A DNA stretch of 64,000 bases from JBEIGE01 sp040382055 (GCA_040382055.1 JBEIGE010000011.1:1-64000), one strand, 5' to 3'; numbered from the stretch's first letter, positions 16,982 through 26,757 are shown. Notes: a model not told the origin generated them from the letters alone. Numbers and translations are program-made.

Positions 16982-18097
16982 ATGGACTTTGATTTCACAG
17001 ACGACCAGGAACAACTCCGCGATGCCGTGCGTAAATGGGTTGTCAAGGGCTACGACTTCGAGCGCCGCAACACCATTGCCAAAGCCGGCGGCTTTTCCCG
17101 AGAAGCTTATGCCGAACTGGCCGACCTCGGTCTGACTGGCCTGTATGTGTCACAAGCCGATGGCGGGATGGGCATGGGCCCTGTGGAGGGCATGGTGGCG
17201 ATGGAAGAACTCGGACGCGGCATGGTGCTTGAACCCCTGGCCCAAACCCTGATGTGCAGTACCGTGATTGCCGGTTACGGTCCGGCAGCGCTCAAGGCAA
17301 GCTGGCTGGAACGTATAGCGTCTGGCGAGGCCTTGGTCGTGCTGGCGCATCAGGAACGGAAAAATCGCTACCGGCTTGATGCCTGTGAAGCAAATGCGAC
17401 TCAAACCGAAGAGGGATGGCGTTTATCTGCTATCAAAAACGTAGTTCCAGTGGGCGATCAGGCCGATGCCTTTTTGCTCCCCGCCCTGGCCCATGGCAAG
17501 CTGGCGCTGTTTCTGGTGGAGCGAACAGCCCCAGGCGTGAGTACTCGCGGCTACAGCACCCAGGACAACGCGCGCGCCGCCGATATCAGACTGGCAAACA
17601 CGCCGGCACAACTTGTCACCCTCAACGGCCTGTCAGCGCTGGAACATGCAGTGGATATCGGCCTTGCGGCGAGCTGCGCAGAGGCAGTAGGCGTGATGGA
17701 CATGACACTGGCTGTGACTACGGAGTACATGAATACCCGCAAGCAGTTTGGCGTTGCAATCGCGAGTTTTCAAGCGCTGCGCCACCGCGCCGCCGATATG
17801 AAGATGCAACTGGAACTGGCACGCTCCATGAGCTATTACGCCAGCCTCAAGCTCAACGCACCGGAGCCCGAGCGACGGGTTGCCATGGCGCGGGCCAAGG
17901 TGCAACTGGGCCAGAGCATGCGTTTTGTGTCCCAGCAGGCCGTCCAGCTGCATGGCGGCATAGGTGTGACCGATGAATACATCGTGAGCCACTACTTCCG
18001 CAAACTCACGCAGCTGGAAATGACCTTTGGTGACACCCTGCACCATTTGGGTGAGGTTTCAAGCCGCATGCAGGACACGGCGGGTGTTTTTGCCTGA
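16982..18097 (+). CDS. Acyl-CoA dehydrogenase family protein (second of pair)
   Basis: The 371-residue product begins MDFDFTDDQEQLRDAVRKWV and carries GLTGLYVSQADGGMG, QFGVAIASFQALRHRAADM and the C-terminal QLHGGIGVTDEYIVSHYFRKL, all typical of the family. AGGTGATT precedes the ATG at 16982. The conserved FAD/substrate stretch with the GSD motif found in its neighbour (GSGSDLAS) is replaced by a weakly conserved segment, as in the partner subunits of heteromeric acyl-CoA dehydrogenases. I therefore infer a hetero-oligomer with the gene before it. It contains the Comamonadaceae-like motif GCTATCAAAA at 17429. Confidence 0.9.
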   Translation: MDFDFTDDQEQLRDAVRKWVVKGYDFERRNTIAKAGGFSREAYAELADLGLTGLYVSQADGGMGMGPVEGMVAMEELGRGMVLEPLAQTLMCSTVIAGYGPAALKASWLERIASGEALVVLAHQERKNRYRLDACEANATQTEEGWRLSAIKNVVPVGDQADAFLLPALAHGKLALFLVERTAPGVSTRGYSTQDNARAADIRLANTPAQLVTLNGLSALEHAVDIGLAASCAEAVGVMDMTLAVTTEYMNTRKQFGVAIASFQALRHRAADMKMQLELARSMSYYASLKLNAPEPERRVAMARAKVQLGQSMRFVSQQAVQLHGGIGVTDEYIVSHYFRKLTQLEMTFGDTLHHLGEVSSRMQDTAGVFA

Positions 18098-18133
18098 AGG
18101 TCTGTGATTCAGGCGCAGGCCTGGGGAAGGGCC

Positions 18134-18691
18134 CTAGATCAAGAGCCGAGATGACTTGGGCACATGCGCCATCAGGAACTCCATCTGATCCGACAAAATA
18201 CGCCGGTTTCGCAGAATGAAGTCTTCCCATAAGCTGGGTACGTAAGGGGCATACAGAAGCGGCATGCCGGCCTGCTCAGGGGTGCGGCTGCTCTTGCGGT
18301 GGTTGCAGGCCCGGCAGGAGGTGACCACATTCATCCAGGTATCAACGCCGTTTTGGGCAAAGGGAATGATGTGTTCACGGGTCAGCTGGGTTTCGTGAAA
18401 ATGGTCCCCGCAGTAGGCGCACACATTGCGATCCCGAATAAACAACTTGCTGTTGGTCAGGCCGGGCCTCAGGTTGAAGGGGTTGATATTGGGCACGCCC
18501 CGGGTACCAATGATGCTGTTGACGGTAATGATCGATTGCTGGCCGGTCATGGCGTTGTGCCCGCCACGAAACACAGCGACTTCACCGCCAGACTCCCAGC
18601 GCACCTCGCCCGAGGCGTAATGAATCACCGCCTGCTCCAGCGAGATCCACGACTGGGGCAAACCCTGGGCCGACAACTTCAAGACTTTCAA
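18134..18691 (-). CDS. HNH endonuclease family protein
   Basis: The 185-residue protein has a C-terminal HNH domain: a CAYCG and CRAC zinc pair flanks LTREHIIPFAQNGVDTWMNV, with the catalytic His in REHII and the NH pair in CRACNHRKSSRTPEQA. The N-terminal 80 residues (MKVLKLSAQGLPQSWISLEQA) match a widespread betaproteobacterial form usually found as a single chromosomal gene, not in a phage. It is convergent with the acyl-CoA dehydrogenase and divergent from ribF. Its target is unknown; no methylase or restriction partner is next to it. Confidence 0.9.
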   Translation of the reverse strand: MKVLKLSAQGLPQSWISLEQAVIHYASGEVRWESGGEVAVFRGGHNAMTGQQSIITVNSIIGTRGVPNINPFNLRPGLTNSKLFIRDRNVCAYCGDHFHETQLTREHIIPFAQNGVDTWMNVVTSCRACNHRKSSRTPEQAGMPLLYAPYVPSLWEDFILRNRRILSDQMEFLMAHVPKSSRLLI

Positions 18692-18837
18692 AATACGCCT
18701 CCTGTAACTTCACTGATGAAACCACTGACTCGGAACGCTGATGTCTCTGAGGGACAATATAACCTGTTTTCATGACAGACTTGGGACAAAGTCCCTCGTG
18801 TGTCTGGATAATCCGCTATCAAAAAGATAACAACCCG

Positions 18838-19818
18838 ATGAAAATTTTTCGTGGCTACCAGCATCCCGGCCTGGCACCGGCTTGCGCTTTGACAATCGGT
18901 AACTTCGACGGCGTCCACCGCGGCCATCAGGCCATGCTTGCCCTGCTGCGCAGTGAAGCCCAGCAGCGTGGCGTGCCCAGTTGCGTATTGACCTTCGAGC
19001 CGCACCCGCGGGACTACTTTGCAGCGCTGCACAACAAGCCTGACCTCGCCCCGGCACGGGTGGGTACCCTGCGGGACAAGCTCTCCGAACTGGCCCGTTG
19101 TGGTGTCGATCAGGTTGTCGTGCTTGCCTTCGATGCCCGGCTTGCAGCACAAACGGCCCAGACCTTCATCGATGACGTGCTGCTCAACGGCCTGCACGCC
19201 CGCTACGTCCTGGTGGGCGACGACTTCCGCTTCGGTACCCGGCGTGGCGGTGACTACGCCATGCTGGATAAGGCGGGGCAGTCCCAGGGTTTTGATGTGG
19301 CGCGCATGAACAGCTATGAAGTCCATGGTCTGAGGGTCTCCAGCAGCGCTGTGCGTGAAGCTCTGGCACATGGGCTGATGAATGACGCTGCGCGGCTGCT
19401 TGGCCACCCGTATCACATCTCCGGCCATGTGGTGCATGGACGCAAACTGGGGCGTGACTTGGGCTTTCGCACCCTGAACCTGCGCTTTGCCCACTGGAAA
19501 CCCGCTGCCAGCGGCATTTTTGCCGTGCAGGTGCATGGTTTGAGCCACATGCCACTCCCGGGCGTTGCCAATCTCGGGGTCAGGCCCTCACTGGAGGCCA
19601 ACGATGTCAACCGCGGTCAGGTGCTGCTGGAAACTTATTGCCTGGACTGGCCGGCGTCATTGGGTATTGATGGGGCCTACGGTAAAATTGTCCGCGTAGA
19701 ACTGCTCCATAAACTGCACGACGAGTTCAAGTACGACGGCCTGGATGCGTTGAAAGCCGGAATCCGGAAAGATTGTGACGATGCCCGTGCGTACTTTGCC
19801 TCCCAGCCTTCCCCATGA
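18838..19818 (+). CDS. ribF: Bifunctional riboflavin kinase/FAD synthetase
   Basis: Makes FMN and then FAD from riboflavin. The 326-residue product has an N-terminal nucleotidyltransferase domain with ALTIGNFDGVHRGHQAML (residues about 17-34) and the DDFRFGTRRGGD segment, and a C-terminal flavokinase domain with VVHGRKLGRDLGFRTLNLRF and GVANLGVRPS. I start at the ATG at 18838 (MKIFRGYQHPG), because the 22 extra residues of the longer frame are not family-like. The stop overlaps the ileS start as ATGA, giving the common ribF-ileS-lspA operon of proteobacteria. Confidence 0.95.
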   Translation: MKIFRGYQHPGLAPACALTIGNFDGVHRGHQAMLALLRSEAQQRGVPSCVLTFEPHPRDYFAALHNKPDLAPARVGTLRDKLSELARCGVDQVVVLAFDARLAAQTAQTFIDDVLLNGLHARYVLVGDDFRFGTRRGGDYAMLDKAGQSQGFDVARMNSYEVHGLRVSSSAVREALAHGLMNDAARLLGHPYHISGHVVHGRKLGRDLGFRTLNLRFAHWKPAASGIFAVQVHGLSHMPLPGVANLGVRPSLEANDVNRGQVLLETYCLDWPASLGIDGAYGKIVRVELLHKLHDEFKYDGLDALKAGIRKDCDDARAYFASQPSP

Positions 19819-22679
19819 CCACTGAAAAACCTGACTACCGCAGCACCCTGAACCTGCCCGACACGCCATTCCCGATGCGGGGTGACTTGCCCAAGCGGGA
19901 GCCAGGCTGGGTCAAAGCCTGGGAAGACAAAGGCCTGTACAAAAAACTGCGCGATGTCCGCCACGGCGCGCCCAAATTCGTGCTCCATGATGGCCCGCCC
20001 TATGCCAACGGCCAGATTCACATTGGACACGCTGTCAACAAAATCCTCAAAGACATGATTGTCAAAGCGCGTCAGCTCAAAGGCATGGATGCCATCTATG
20101 TACCGGGTTGGGATTGTCACGGCTTGCCAATTGAGAATGCCATAGAAAAACTTTACGGAAAAAACACCCCAGCGCTGAATTCACGCGCGGAGTTTCAGGC
20201 CAAATGCCGCGCCTTTGCGACCGAGCAAATCGCCGGTCAGATGGCCGATTTCAAGCGTCTGGGCGTGCTCGGCGAATGGGACAACCCGTACCGCACCATG
20301 GATTTCGCCAATGAGGCCAACGAGATTCGTGCCCTCAAACGCATCATGGAGCGTGGCTTTGTTTACCGCGGTCTCAAGCCTGTGTACTGGTGTTTTGACT
20401 GCGGCAGCTCGCTGGCCGAGTTCGAGATCGAATACCAGGACAAAAAGAGCACCACGCTGGATGTGGCTTTCGAATGCGCAGAACCCGAAAAACTTGCACG
20501 TGCCTTCGGTTTGACAAGCATTGCCACACCCGCTTATGCCGTGATCTGGACCACCACGGCGTGGACCATTCCCGCCAATCAGGCGCTCAACCTCAACCCG
20601 GAACTGGACTACGCGCTGGTACAGACCGAGCGAGGCCTGCTGGTGCTGGCAGCCGTGTTGGTCGAATCCTGCATGACGCGTTACCAGCTCACCGGTCAGG
20701 TTCTCGCCACCACCCTTGGCAAGAACCTGGGGCTGATCAACTTCAAGCACCCGCTCTACGACGTGGATGCCGGCTACCGGCGCTTGAGTCCGGTGTACCT
20801 GGCCGACTACGCTACGGCCAATGACGGAACCGGTATCGTGCATTCTTCACCCGCCTATGGTGTGGACGACTTCAACAGCTGCGTGGCCCATGGCATGGCC
20901 TATGAGGACATCCTCAATCCCGTCCAGGGCAATGGCCGCTACGCTCCTGACTTCGCGCTGTTTGGTGACCTCAATATCTGGAAGGCAGTGCCCGTGTTCA
21001 TTGAGGCGCTGCTCAGCGCCGGTCGTTTGTTTTCCACGCATGACATCACCCACAGTTACCCGCCCTGCTGGCGTAACAAAACGCCCGTGATCTACCGCGC
21101 CGCCGCCCAATGGTTTGTGCGCATGGATGAGGGTGTAGGGGTCTTCACCAAAGACAAGGCGTCGAAAACCTTGCGCCAGCTGGCACTCGCTGCCATTGAA
21201 GAAACCCGCTTCTACCCCGAGAACGGCAAGGCCAGGCTGCGTGACATGATTGCCGGTAGACCCGACTGGTGTATCAGCCGCCAGCGCAACTGGGGCGTGC
21301 CGTTGCCCTTCTTTATCCACAAAGTCAGCGGCGAGCTGCACCCGCGCACCATGGAACTCATGGACCGTGCAGCCGATCTGGTTGAGGCTGGTGGCATCGA
21401 AGCCTGGAGTCAGGCCACGGCTGAGTCAGTCATCGGTACAGAAGGCGATCACGGTGCTGAGCACTACATCAAAAGTACAGACATCCTGGACGTCTGGTTT
21501 GACTCCGGCACCACGCACTTTCATGTGCTCAAGAAAAGCCACGCTGAGCAGTCCACCTGGCCGGCCGACCTGTACCTAGAAGGCCACGACCAACACCGGG
21601 GCTGGTTCCACTCTTCGCTGCTGACCGCCTGCGCCATGGATGACCATGCGCCTTACAAGGGCCTGCTGACACACGGCTTTACGGTAGACGGCCAGGGCCG
21701 AAAGATGAGCAAAAGCGTGGGCAATGTGATTGCACCCCAAGAGATCAGCAACAAGATGGGCGCTGAAATCATTCGCCTGTGGTGCGCGGCCACCGACTAT
21801 TCCGGCGATTTGGGTATTGACGAGAAAATTCTGGCCCGCGTGGTCGACACCTACCGGCGCATCCGCAACACCCTGAAGTTTCTGATGGCCAACATCAGTG
21901 ACTTCAACCCGGCCACTGATGCCCTGCCCAACGAGCAGTTGCTGCAGATTGACCGCTACGCGCTGGCTCGGGCCGCCGACTTGCAAGCCGATATCCTGGC
22001 GCATTTTGAGGCCTATGAGTTTCACCCTGTCGTAGCCAAGCTGCAGGTGTATTGCAGTGAAGACCTGGGCGCGTTTTACCTCGATGTCCTGAAAGACCGG
22101 CTCTACACCACCGCACCCAATTCCTTGGCCCGCCGCAGTGCTCAGACCGCACTGCACCGGATCACCCATGCCATGTTGCGCTGGATGGCGCCGTTTTTGA
22201 GCTTTACGGCAGAAGAAGCATGGCAATTGCTGGGCAGTTCCGAATCCATCTTCATGGAGACGTATCTTGATTTCCCGGCCCATCAGCCTGGACACAACGC
22301 ATCTGGCCAGGATCTGCTCGTCAAATGGGGCCGTATCCGGGAAATCCGGGATCTGGTGAACAAGGAGATTGAGGTGCTTCGCGCAGCTGGCAAGGTGGGC
22401 TCATCCCTGCAGGCCGAGGTGGCGCTCACCCTGGCCCGGGCGGACTATGAGCTACTGGCCAGCCTGGACCACGACCTGAAGTTTGTATTCATCACATCTG
22501 CGATAGAAATTGAAGCCGGCGATGAATTGTCCATTTCGGTTAAGGCCTCAGAGCACATTAAGTGTGAGCGCTGCTGGCATTACCGGCAAGAGGTAGGTGC
22601 CGACCCGTCGCACCCCACACTCTGCGGCCGCTGTACCAGCAACTTGTACGGTGCGGGCGAAACCCGCATCCATGCCTGA
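19815..22679 (+). CDS. ileS: Isoleucine--tRNA ligase
   Basis: Class I synthetase charging tRNA-Ile, with an editing domain against valine. The 954-residue product has the HIGH-type motif DGPPYANGQIHIGHAVNK near residue 60, the CP1 editing domain with TTTAWTIPANQALNL, DWCISRQRNWGVPLPFF, the KMSKS motif (GRKMSKSVGN near residue 632), and the C-terminal zinc ribbon with two Cys pairs (CERCWHY and CGRC). Length is normal for a bacterial form. It is translationally coupled at both ends: ATGA with ribF and TGATG with lspA. Confidence 0.98.
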   Translation: MTTEKPDYRSTLNLPDTPFPMRGDLPKREPGWVKAWEDKGLYKKLRDVRHGAPKFVLHDGPPYANGQIHIGHAVNKILKDMIVKARQLKGMDAIYVPGWDCHGLPIENAIEKLYGKNTPALNSRAEFQAKCRAFATEQIAGQMADFKRLGVLGEWDNPYRTMDFANEANEIRALKRIMERGFVYRGLKPVYWCFDCGSSLAEFEIEYQDKKSTTLDVAFECAEPEKLARAFGLTSIATPAYAVIWTTTAWTIPANQALNLNPELDYALVQTERGLLVLAAVLVESCMTRYQLTGQVLATTLGKNLGLINFKHPLYDVDAGYRRLSPVYLADYATANDGTGIVHSSPAYGVDDFNSCVAHGMAYEDILNPVQGNGRYAPDFALFGDLNIWKAVPVFIEALLSAGRLFSTHDITHSYPPCWRNKTPVIYRAAAQWFVRMDEGVGVFTKDKASKTLRQLALAAIEETRFYPENGKARLRDMIAGRPDWCISRQRNWGVPLPFFIHKVSGELHPRTMELMDRAADLVEAGGIEAWSQATAESVIGTEGDHGAEHYIKSTDILDVWFDSGTTHFHVLKKSHAEQSTWPADLYLEGHDQHRGWFHSSLLTACAMDDHAPYKGLLTHGFTVDGQGRKMSKSVGNVIAPQEISNKMGAEIIRLWCAATDYSGDLGIDEKILARVVDTYRRIRNTLKFLMANISDFNPATDALPNEQLLQIDRYALARAADLQADILAHFEAYEFHPVVAKLQVYCSEDLGAFYLDVLKDRLYTTAPNSLARRSAQTALHRITHAMLRWMAPFLSFTAEEAWQLLGSSESIFMETYLDFPAHQPGHNASGQDLLVKWGRIREIRDLVNKEIEVLRAAGKVGSSLQAEVALTLARADYELLASLDHDLKFVFITSAIEIEAGDELSISVKASEHIKCERCWHYRQEVGADPSHPTLCGRCTSNLYGAGETRIHA

Positions 22680-23182
22680 TGGCCAAAAAACCTACTCCCT
22701 CTTCATCAGGCGGCATGCTGCAGTGGCTGGGTCTGGCCCTGGTTATTTTCCTGGCTGACCAGTTCACCAAGGTGCTGATCCTGGGCTACTACCAGCTTGG
22801 TGACAGCACCTTTGTCACGGGCTTTTTCAATATCGTCCGTGTCCACAACAGCGGTGCGGCCTTCTCTTTTCTGGCCGGGGCTTCGGGCTGGCAACGCTGG
22901 TTCTTTGTGGCGATTGGCGCGGCGGCTGTGGTGTTTATTGTCTGGATGCTCAGGTCACATCCCGGACAGAAGCTGTTTTCGTTTGCTATGGCCTGCATCC
23001 TGGGCGGTGCCGTTGGCAATGTGTTGGACAGGTTGATGCACGGCTATGTGATCGATTTTCTTGATTTTCACATCGCCAACTGGCACTTTCCCGCGTTCAA
23101 TGTGGCCGACAGTGCCATCACCATCGGAGCAGTTTGCCTCATCCTTGATGAGTTGTTACGCGTGAAGCGAGCCCGGGGATAA
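22679..23182 (+). CDS. lspA: Lipoprotein signal peptidase (signal peptidase II)
   Basis: Inner-membrane aspartyl protease that removes signal peptides from prolipoproteins. The 167-residue protein has four hydrophobic segments and the two catalytic Asp motifs: GNVLDRLMHGYVIDFLDFH and FNVADSAITIG. VHNSGAAFSFLA is also conserved. Its ATG overlaps the ileS stop. A possible downstream transcript end is not marked by a hairpin; the next gene is convergent, 27 bp away. Functionally it fits with the Lol genes in this window. Confidence 0.96.
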   Translation: MAKKPTPSSSGGMLQWLGLALVIFLADQFTKVLILGYYQLGDSTFVTGFFNIVRVHNSGAAFSFLAGASGWQRWFFVAIGAAAVVFIVWMLRSHPGQKLFSFAMACILGGAVGNVLDRLMHGYVIDFLDFHIANWHFPAFNVADSAITIGAVCLILDELLRVKRARG

Positions 23183-23209
23183 GGCGTCAATTTTTTAGTT
23201 GTTAGTGGC

Positions 23210-24193
23210 TCAGTTCGGGCCTGGCGCGTTCGACAAAGCGTTAACCGCGCCCAGCGCTGCAGCCAACACCAGGGAAGCCTCGGTGGTAAATTTCTGGCCA
23301 TACAGCGTTGACAACAACGTTTCCATGTCCACCAAGGAAAAATTGTCCACTTCACCATCCTGGTTGTCCGGCACCAGCCCTACAGGCACTTCGGCTAAAA
23401 ACCAGTCGATGTTCTCCACCATATAGCCGGCCCCCCCCATGGTGTGACTGGCCTCATGCGCCGGACGCCGCAGACTGACCCGTCCGCCGTAGCTCAGTGC
23501 TGGAAGAACGCTGAGCATCAAGCCCGCCTCCTCCCAGGTCTCACGCGCCAGTGCTTCATCCAGGGTGTTTTGCGCAGGCACCATGCCGCCCATCAGGGTG
23601 TCGTACTGTCCGGGGTCGTTGGGCTTGGACCATGCGCGTTGCTGAACCCACATGTGGCTGAACTGCGCTTGCAAAGAGACAAAGCCCACCAAATGCACGG
23701 CATGGGTAGCAATGCCTAAAGGACGCACCGCGCCGCGCTCAATCGTGCCCAGTACCGGGGCGTTCATGGAGGTGCCCTGGAGATTGCGGGAAGTTTCAGG
23801 CAGCACGTTAAACCCATCCGTGTCAGCCAATTCCTTGACCGCCAGTTGTTCGTTGCGCCAAGCTCCGCACAGGCCCGCAGACCGCATGGCATGCGCCAGC
23901 TGATTCAGGCTAGACGTCAAGTCACTATTGATTTGCCAGGCCAAAGAACCAACATCCGCTCCCTGATCAGTTCCCTTATTCGCCCCCTTGTTCAACCCTT
24001 TTTGCTCCACTTCTTGTAGCAACAATGTGCCGTTGGAAAGGGCCAAGCGGCGAAATTCACGTATGAAATCAGCCTCGACCGAACCAATCCGATAACCCTG
24101 CCAGACCAAGGGAACACGGGGCCGGAGCGCAGGCTGATTGGCCTGGGCCTGGAGGGCTGACAACCAATCTGCTCGCAGGTCAATTCGCGTCAA
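23210..24193 (-). CDS. Nudix hydrolase of the DUF4743/thiamin-pyrophosphokinase-like family
   Basis: The 327-residue protein has an N-terminal DUF4743-like domain (about 1-150) followed by a Nudix domain. The Nudix box reads GGMVPAQNTLDEALARETWEEAGL, shown here in two parts as GGMVPAQNTLDEALA and RETWEEAGL, with the catalytic REtWEE intact and the first Glu of the consensus replaced. Relatives act on diphosphates such as damaged thiamin diphosphates. A short repetitive insert rich in Lys-Gly-Asn (about 67-79, GLNKGANKGTDQG) in the N-terminal domain is unusual. It is convergent with lspA and just downstream of a quinone oxidoreductase gene. Confidence 0.82.
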   Translation of the reverse strand: MTRIDLRADWLSALQAQANQPALRPRVPLVWQGYRIGSVEADFIREFRRLALSNGTLLLQEVEQKGLNKGANKGTDQGADVGSLAWQINSDLTSSLNQLAHAMRSAGLCGAWRNEQLAVKELADTDGFNVLPETSRNLQGTSMNAPVLGTIERGAVRPLGIATHAVHLVGFVSLQAQFSHMWVQQRAWSKPNDPGQYDTLMGGMVPAQNTLDEALARETWEEAGLMLSVLPALSYGGRVSLRRPAHEASHTMGGAGYMVENIDWFLAEVPVGLVPDNQDGEVDNFSLVDMETLLSTLYGQKFTTEASLVLAAALGAVNALSNAPGPN

Positions 24194-24228
24194 GACCCGG
24201 CTCCTTTAACGTGACCGCGCAGGAAACA

Positions 24229-25224
24229 TCAAAGGGTCAGGATGGTGCAGCCCGTGGTCTTGCGCGCTTCGAGGTCGCGGTGCGCTTGTTGCACCTGGTC
24301 CAGCGGGTAGGTCTGGTCGATGCGGATCTTGACCTTGCCACTGACGACCACTTCAAACAGGTCATCGGCCATGGCCTGAGTGCTCTCACGGGTGGTGATG
24401 TGGCTGAACAGGGTTTGGCGGGTCACATAGATAGAGCCCTTGGCCCCCAGGATGCCGGGTGAAAACGGGGCGACCGGCCCGGAGGCATTGCCGAAACTGG
24501 CCATCAGCCCGAAAGGAGCCAGACAATCCAATGATTTGTCCCAGGTGTCCTTGCCCACCGAGTCATAGACCACCTTGACACCTTGGCCACCCGTGATCTC
24601 TTTGACACGCGGCAGAAAATCTTCCGTGCCGTAGTTGATCACAAAAGCTGCCCCATGGTCTTTGGCCAGTTGGCACTTGGCCTCCGAGCCGGCGGTGCCG
24701 ATCAACTGCAAACCCAGCGCCTTGGCCCACTGGCAGGCGATCAGGCCCACACCACCGGCTGCCGCATGAAACAAGACAAAGTCGCCCGCCTGCAAGCCAG
24801 CAACCGGCAGGGTTTTTTTAAGCAGGTACTGGGCCGTCAGGCCCTTGAGCATCATGGCTGCTCCGGTTTCAAATGAAATCGCATCGGGTAATTTGCACAC
24901 GCATTTGGCAGGCATTACCCGCGCTTCGCAGTAGCTACCGGGGGGATGACTGGCATAGGCTGCACGGTCACCCACGTTCAGGTGGGTCACGCCCGCGCCC
25001 ACGGCTTCGATAATGCCAGAGGCCTCCATACCGAGCTGCACAGGCAAGGGCAAGGGGTACAGGCCACTGCGCTGATAGACGTCAATAAAGTTCAGGCCAA
25101 CCGCCTTGTGACGGATACGGATCTCGCCCGGGCCGGGGTCCCCGACTTGAACCTCAACAATGCTGAGTTGCTCGGGTCCGCCAGTCTGGTCTATGCGCAC
25201 GGCGCGCGAAGTCATTGGTGTCAT
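24229..25224 (-). CDS. Quinone oxidoreductase, zinc-free MDR family
   Basis: NADPH-dependent reductase of quinones or similar enones. The 331-residue product has the catalytic N-terminal domain (IRHKAVGLNFIDVYQRSGLYP) and the NADPH-binding Rossmann motif VLFHAAAGGVGLIACQWA near residue 150. No structural zinc cysteines are present, consistent with the QOR subgroup. GGAGA lies about 7 bases ahead of the ATG at 25224. It diverges from an EamA transporter gene. The MDR fold is certain; the exact substrate is not. Confidence 0.9.
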   Translation of the reverse strand: MTPMTSRAVRIDQTGGPEQLSIVEVQVGDPGPGEIRIRHKAVGLNFIDVYQRSGLYPLPLPVQLGMEASGIIEAVGAGVTHLNVGDRAAYASHPPGSYCEARVMPAKCVCKLPDAISFETGAAMMLKGLTAQYLLKKTLPVAGLQAGDFVLFHAAAGGVGLIACQWAKALGLQLIGTAGSEAKCQLAKDHGAAFVINYGTEDFLPRVKEITGGQGVKVVYDSVGKDTWDKSLDCLAPFGLMASFGNASGPVAPFSPGILGAKGSIYVTRQTLFSHITTRESTQAMADDLFEVVVSGKVKIRIDQTYPLDQVQQAHRDLEARKTTGCTILTL

Positions 25225-25319
25225 GTGTCTGTCTCCGTTGAAGTTGCGAGATTCTAATGAATAAGCCCCAGGAACCACCTGGAGAGCTGAAATGGGCCGG
25301 GCTTGTTAAAGTGCACGCC

Positions 25320-26222
25320 ATGAATGCGCGTTTAACCCCAGGCACGATCCTGCTGCTCACCATCCCTCCCCTGATGTGGGCCTGCAACGCAGTGATGGGG
25401 CGCATGCTCAGCCCGATCATTCCGCCCATGATGCTCAATCTCCTGCGCTGGGGAATTGCTTTTGTGTTGTTGCTCCCCCTTGCAGGCTGGGTTTTAAAGC
25501 CAAACAGCGGTCTATGGACACTCTGGCGGCGGTTCGCGTTGATCGGGTTTCTCAGCGTAGGTTGCTACAACGCGCTGCAATATCTGGCGCTGCATACGTC
25601 TTCGGCCATCAATGTCACGCTGGTGGCGGCCAGCACGCCGGTCTGGATGCTGCTGATCGGGCGTATTTTTTTTGGCGCCAAAATTTCACGCCGTCAGATA
25701 CTGGGCGCAGCCCTGTCCATCATGGGCGTGTTGCTGGTGATTTGCAGAGGGCAGCCGCAGCTCCTTCTCAAGGTTGAACTGGTGTTGGGTGATGTCTATA
25801 TTCTTTTGGCCTCACTGGCTTGGGCCTGGTACAGCTGGATGCTGGCCAGCCCAGATGACCCGCCGAAGATTCGCGGTAACTGGGCTGCATTTTTAGTCGC
25901 CCAGATGGTTTTTGGTCTGGGCTGGTCATCACTGCTAGCAGCCGGCGAGTGGGCTCTCACAGACACTCAAATTCAGTGGAGTTGGTTTCTGGCAGGTGCC
26001 TTGCTGTTCATTGCCATCGGTCCGGCCTTGCTGGCCTATGGCTGCTGGGCTGTGGGAATCGGGCGGGCCGGGCCTTCCATGGCCAGTTTTTTTGCCAATC
26101 TCACGCCTCTGTTCACAGCCATCCTGTCTTCGGCGCTGTTGGGTGAGATACCCCACCTGTACCATGCTGTCGCTTTTGCACTGATCGTCGGGGGGATTGT
26201 GGTAACGTCACGTCGCCGATGA
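25320..26222 (+). CDS. EamA/DMT family transporter
   Basis: Ten-helix drug/metabolite transporter with the typical two-fold EamA repeat. The product (300 residues from ATG 25320) starts just before the first helix and shows ten hydrophobic segments, with INVTLVAASTPVWMLLIGRI at the end of the first repeat and GPSMASFFANLTPLFTAILS in the second. An in-frame ATG at 25257 would add 21 residues; neither start has a convincing ribosome-binding site. Substrate unknown. It diverges from the quinone oxidoreductase gene. Confidence 0.85.
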   Translation: MNARLTPGTILLLTIPPLMWACNAVMGRMLSPIIPPMMLNLLRWGIAFVLLLPLAGWVLKPNSGLWTLWRRFALIGFLSVGCYNALQYLALHTSSAINVTLVAASTPVWMLLIGRIFFGAKISRRQILGAALSIMGVLLVICRGQPQLLLKVELVLGDVYILLASLAWAWYSWMLASPDDPPKIRGNWAAFLVAQMVFGLGWSSLLAAGEWALTDTQIQWSWFLAGALLFIAIGPALLAYGCWAVGIGRAGPSMASFFANLTPLFTAILSSALLGEIPHLYHAVAFALIVGGIVVTSRRR

Positions 26223-26268
26223 TTAACAGGTCGCAGCACGCAAACGACATTTCCGGGAGAGCAGAACC

Positions 26269-26757
26269 ATGGCATTTTTTGTACGCACACAAATAGGTAA
26301 AGCACCGTCCGGGGCAATGGTTTTGCCGCGTGCGTGGTTGATCCCGCTGTCAGCGGTTTTTCTCTCTGCATGTGCTGGCCTGCCAACTGACGAGAGTGCC
26401 CGCAGCGCAACAGCAGCGCCAGTGAGTGAATTGATCAGCAGCAACCAGTTACCCGGCGGCTCCAAGATCAATACCACCCAGTCACTCATCATGGGCTCAG
26501 GCGACAACTGGTTTGGCCGGGTGATCGTCGAACTCTCCAACGGCAACACCGGTTACAGTTTTTTCCTTGATCAGTACCCACAACAGGGCTGGACGCTGGT
26601 CAGCGCGGTACGTGGCAAATCGAGCCTGTTGGTGTTTACCAAACCGGATCGAAGTGCAACCGTTGAAATTGTTGATGCCGCAGGATTGGCGTCGGCCAGT
26701 GCCACACTGACCGTTTCGCCTAAAAATTCACTGCCAGTCGCGCCAAAGAAACCCTGA
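26269..26757 (+). CDS. Putative lipoprotein, unknown function
   Basis: The 162-residue protein has a long N-region, a hydrophobic stretch and a lipobox LSAC (Cys35), after which the mature lipoprotein would start. The mature part contains NWFGRVIVELSNGNTGYSFFLDQYPQQGW (visible as two blocks, NWFGRVIVEL and YSFFLDQYPQQGW), then a predicted beta-rich domain and a Lys/Pro tail. Related proteins occur in Burkholderiales as uncharacterised lipoproteins. Its stop codon abuts the stop of the convergent 56-residue gene, with no intervening base. Confidence 0.75.
   Translation: MAFFVRTQIGKAPSGAMVLPRAWLIPLSAVFLSACAGLPTDESARSATAAPVSELISSNQLPGGSKINTTQSLIMGSGDNWFGRVIVELSNGNTGYSFFLDQYPQQGWTLVSAVRGKSSLLVFTKPDRSATVEIVDAAGLASASATLTVSPKNSLPVAPKKP

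Noticed and set aside
18783..18795. GGGACAAAGTCCC palindrome ahead of ribF as a riboswitch or operator
   Set aside because: Stem is 5 bp with a 3-base loop and no FMN-riboswitch elements are present.
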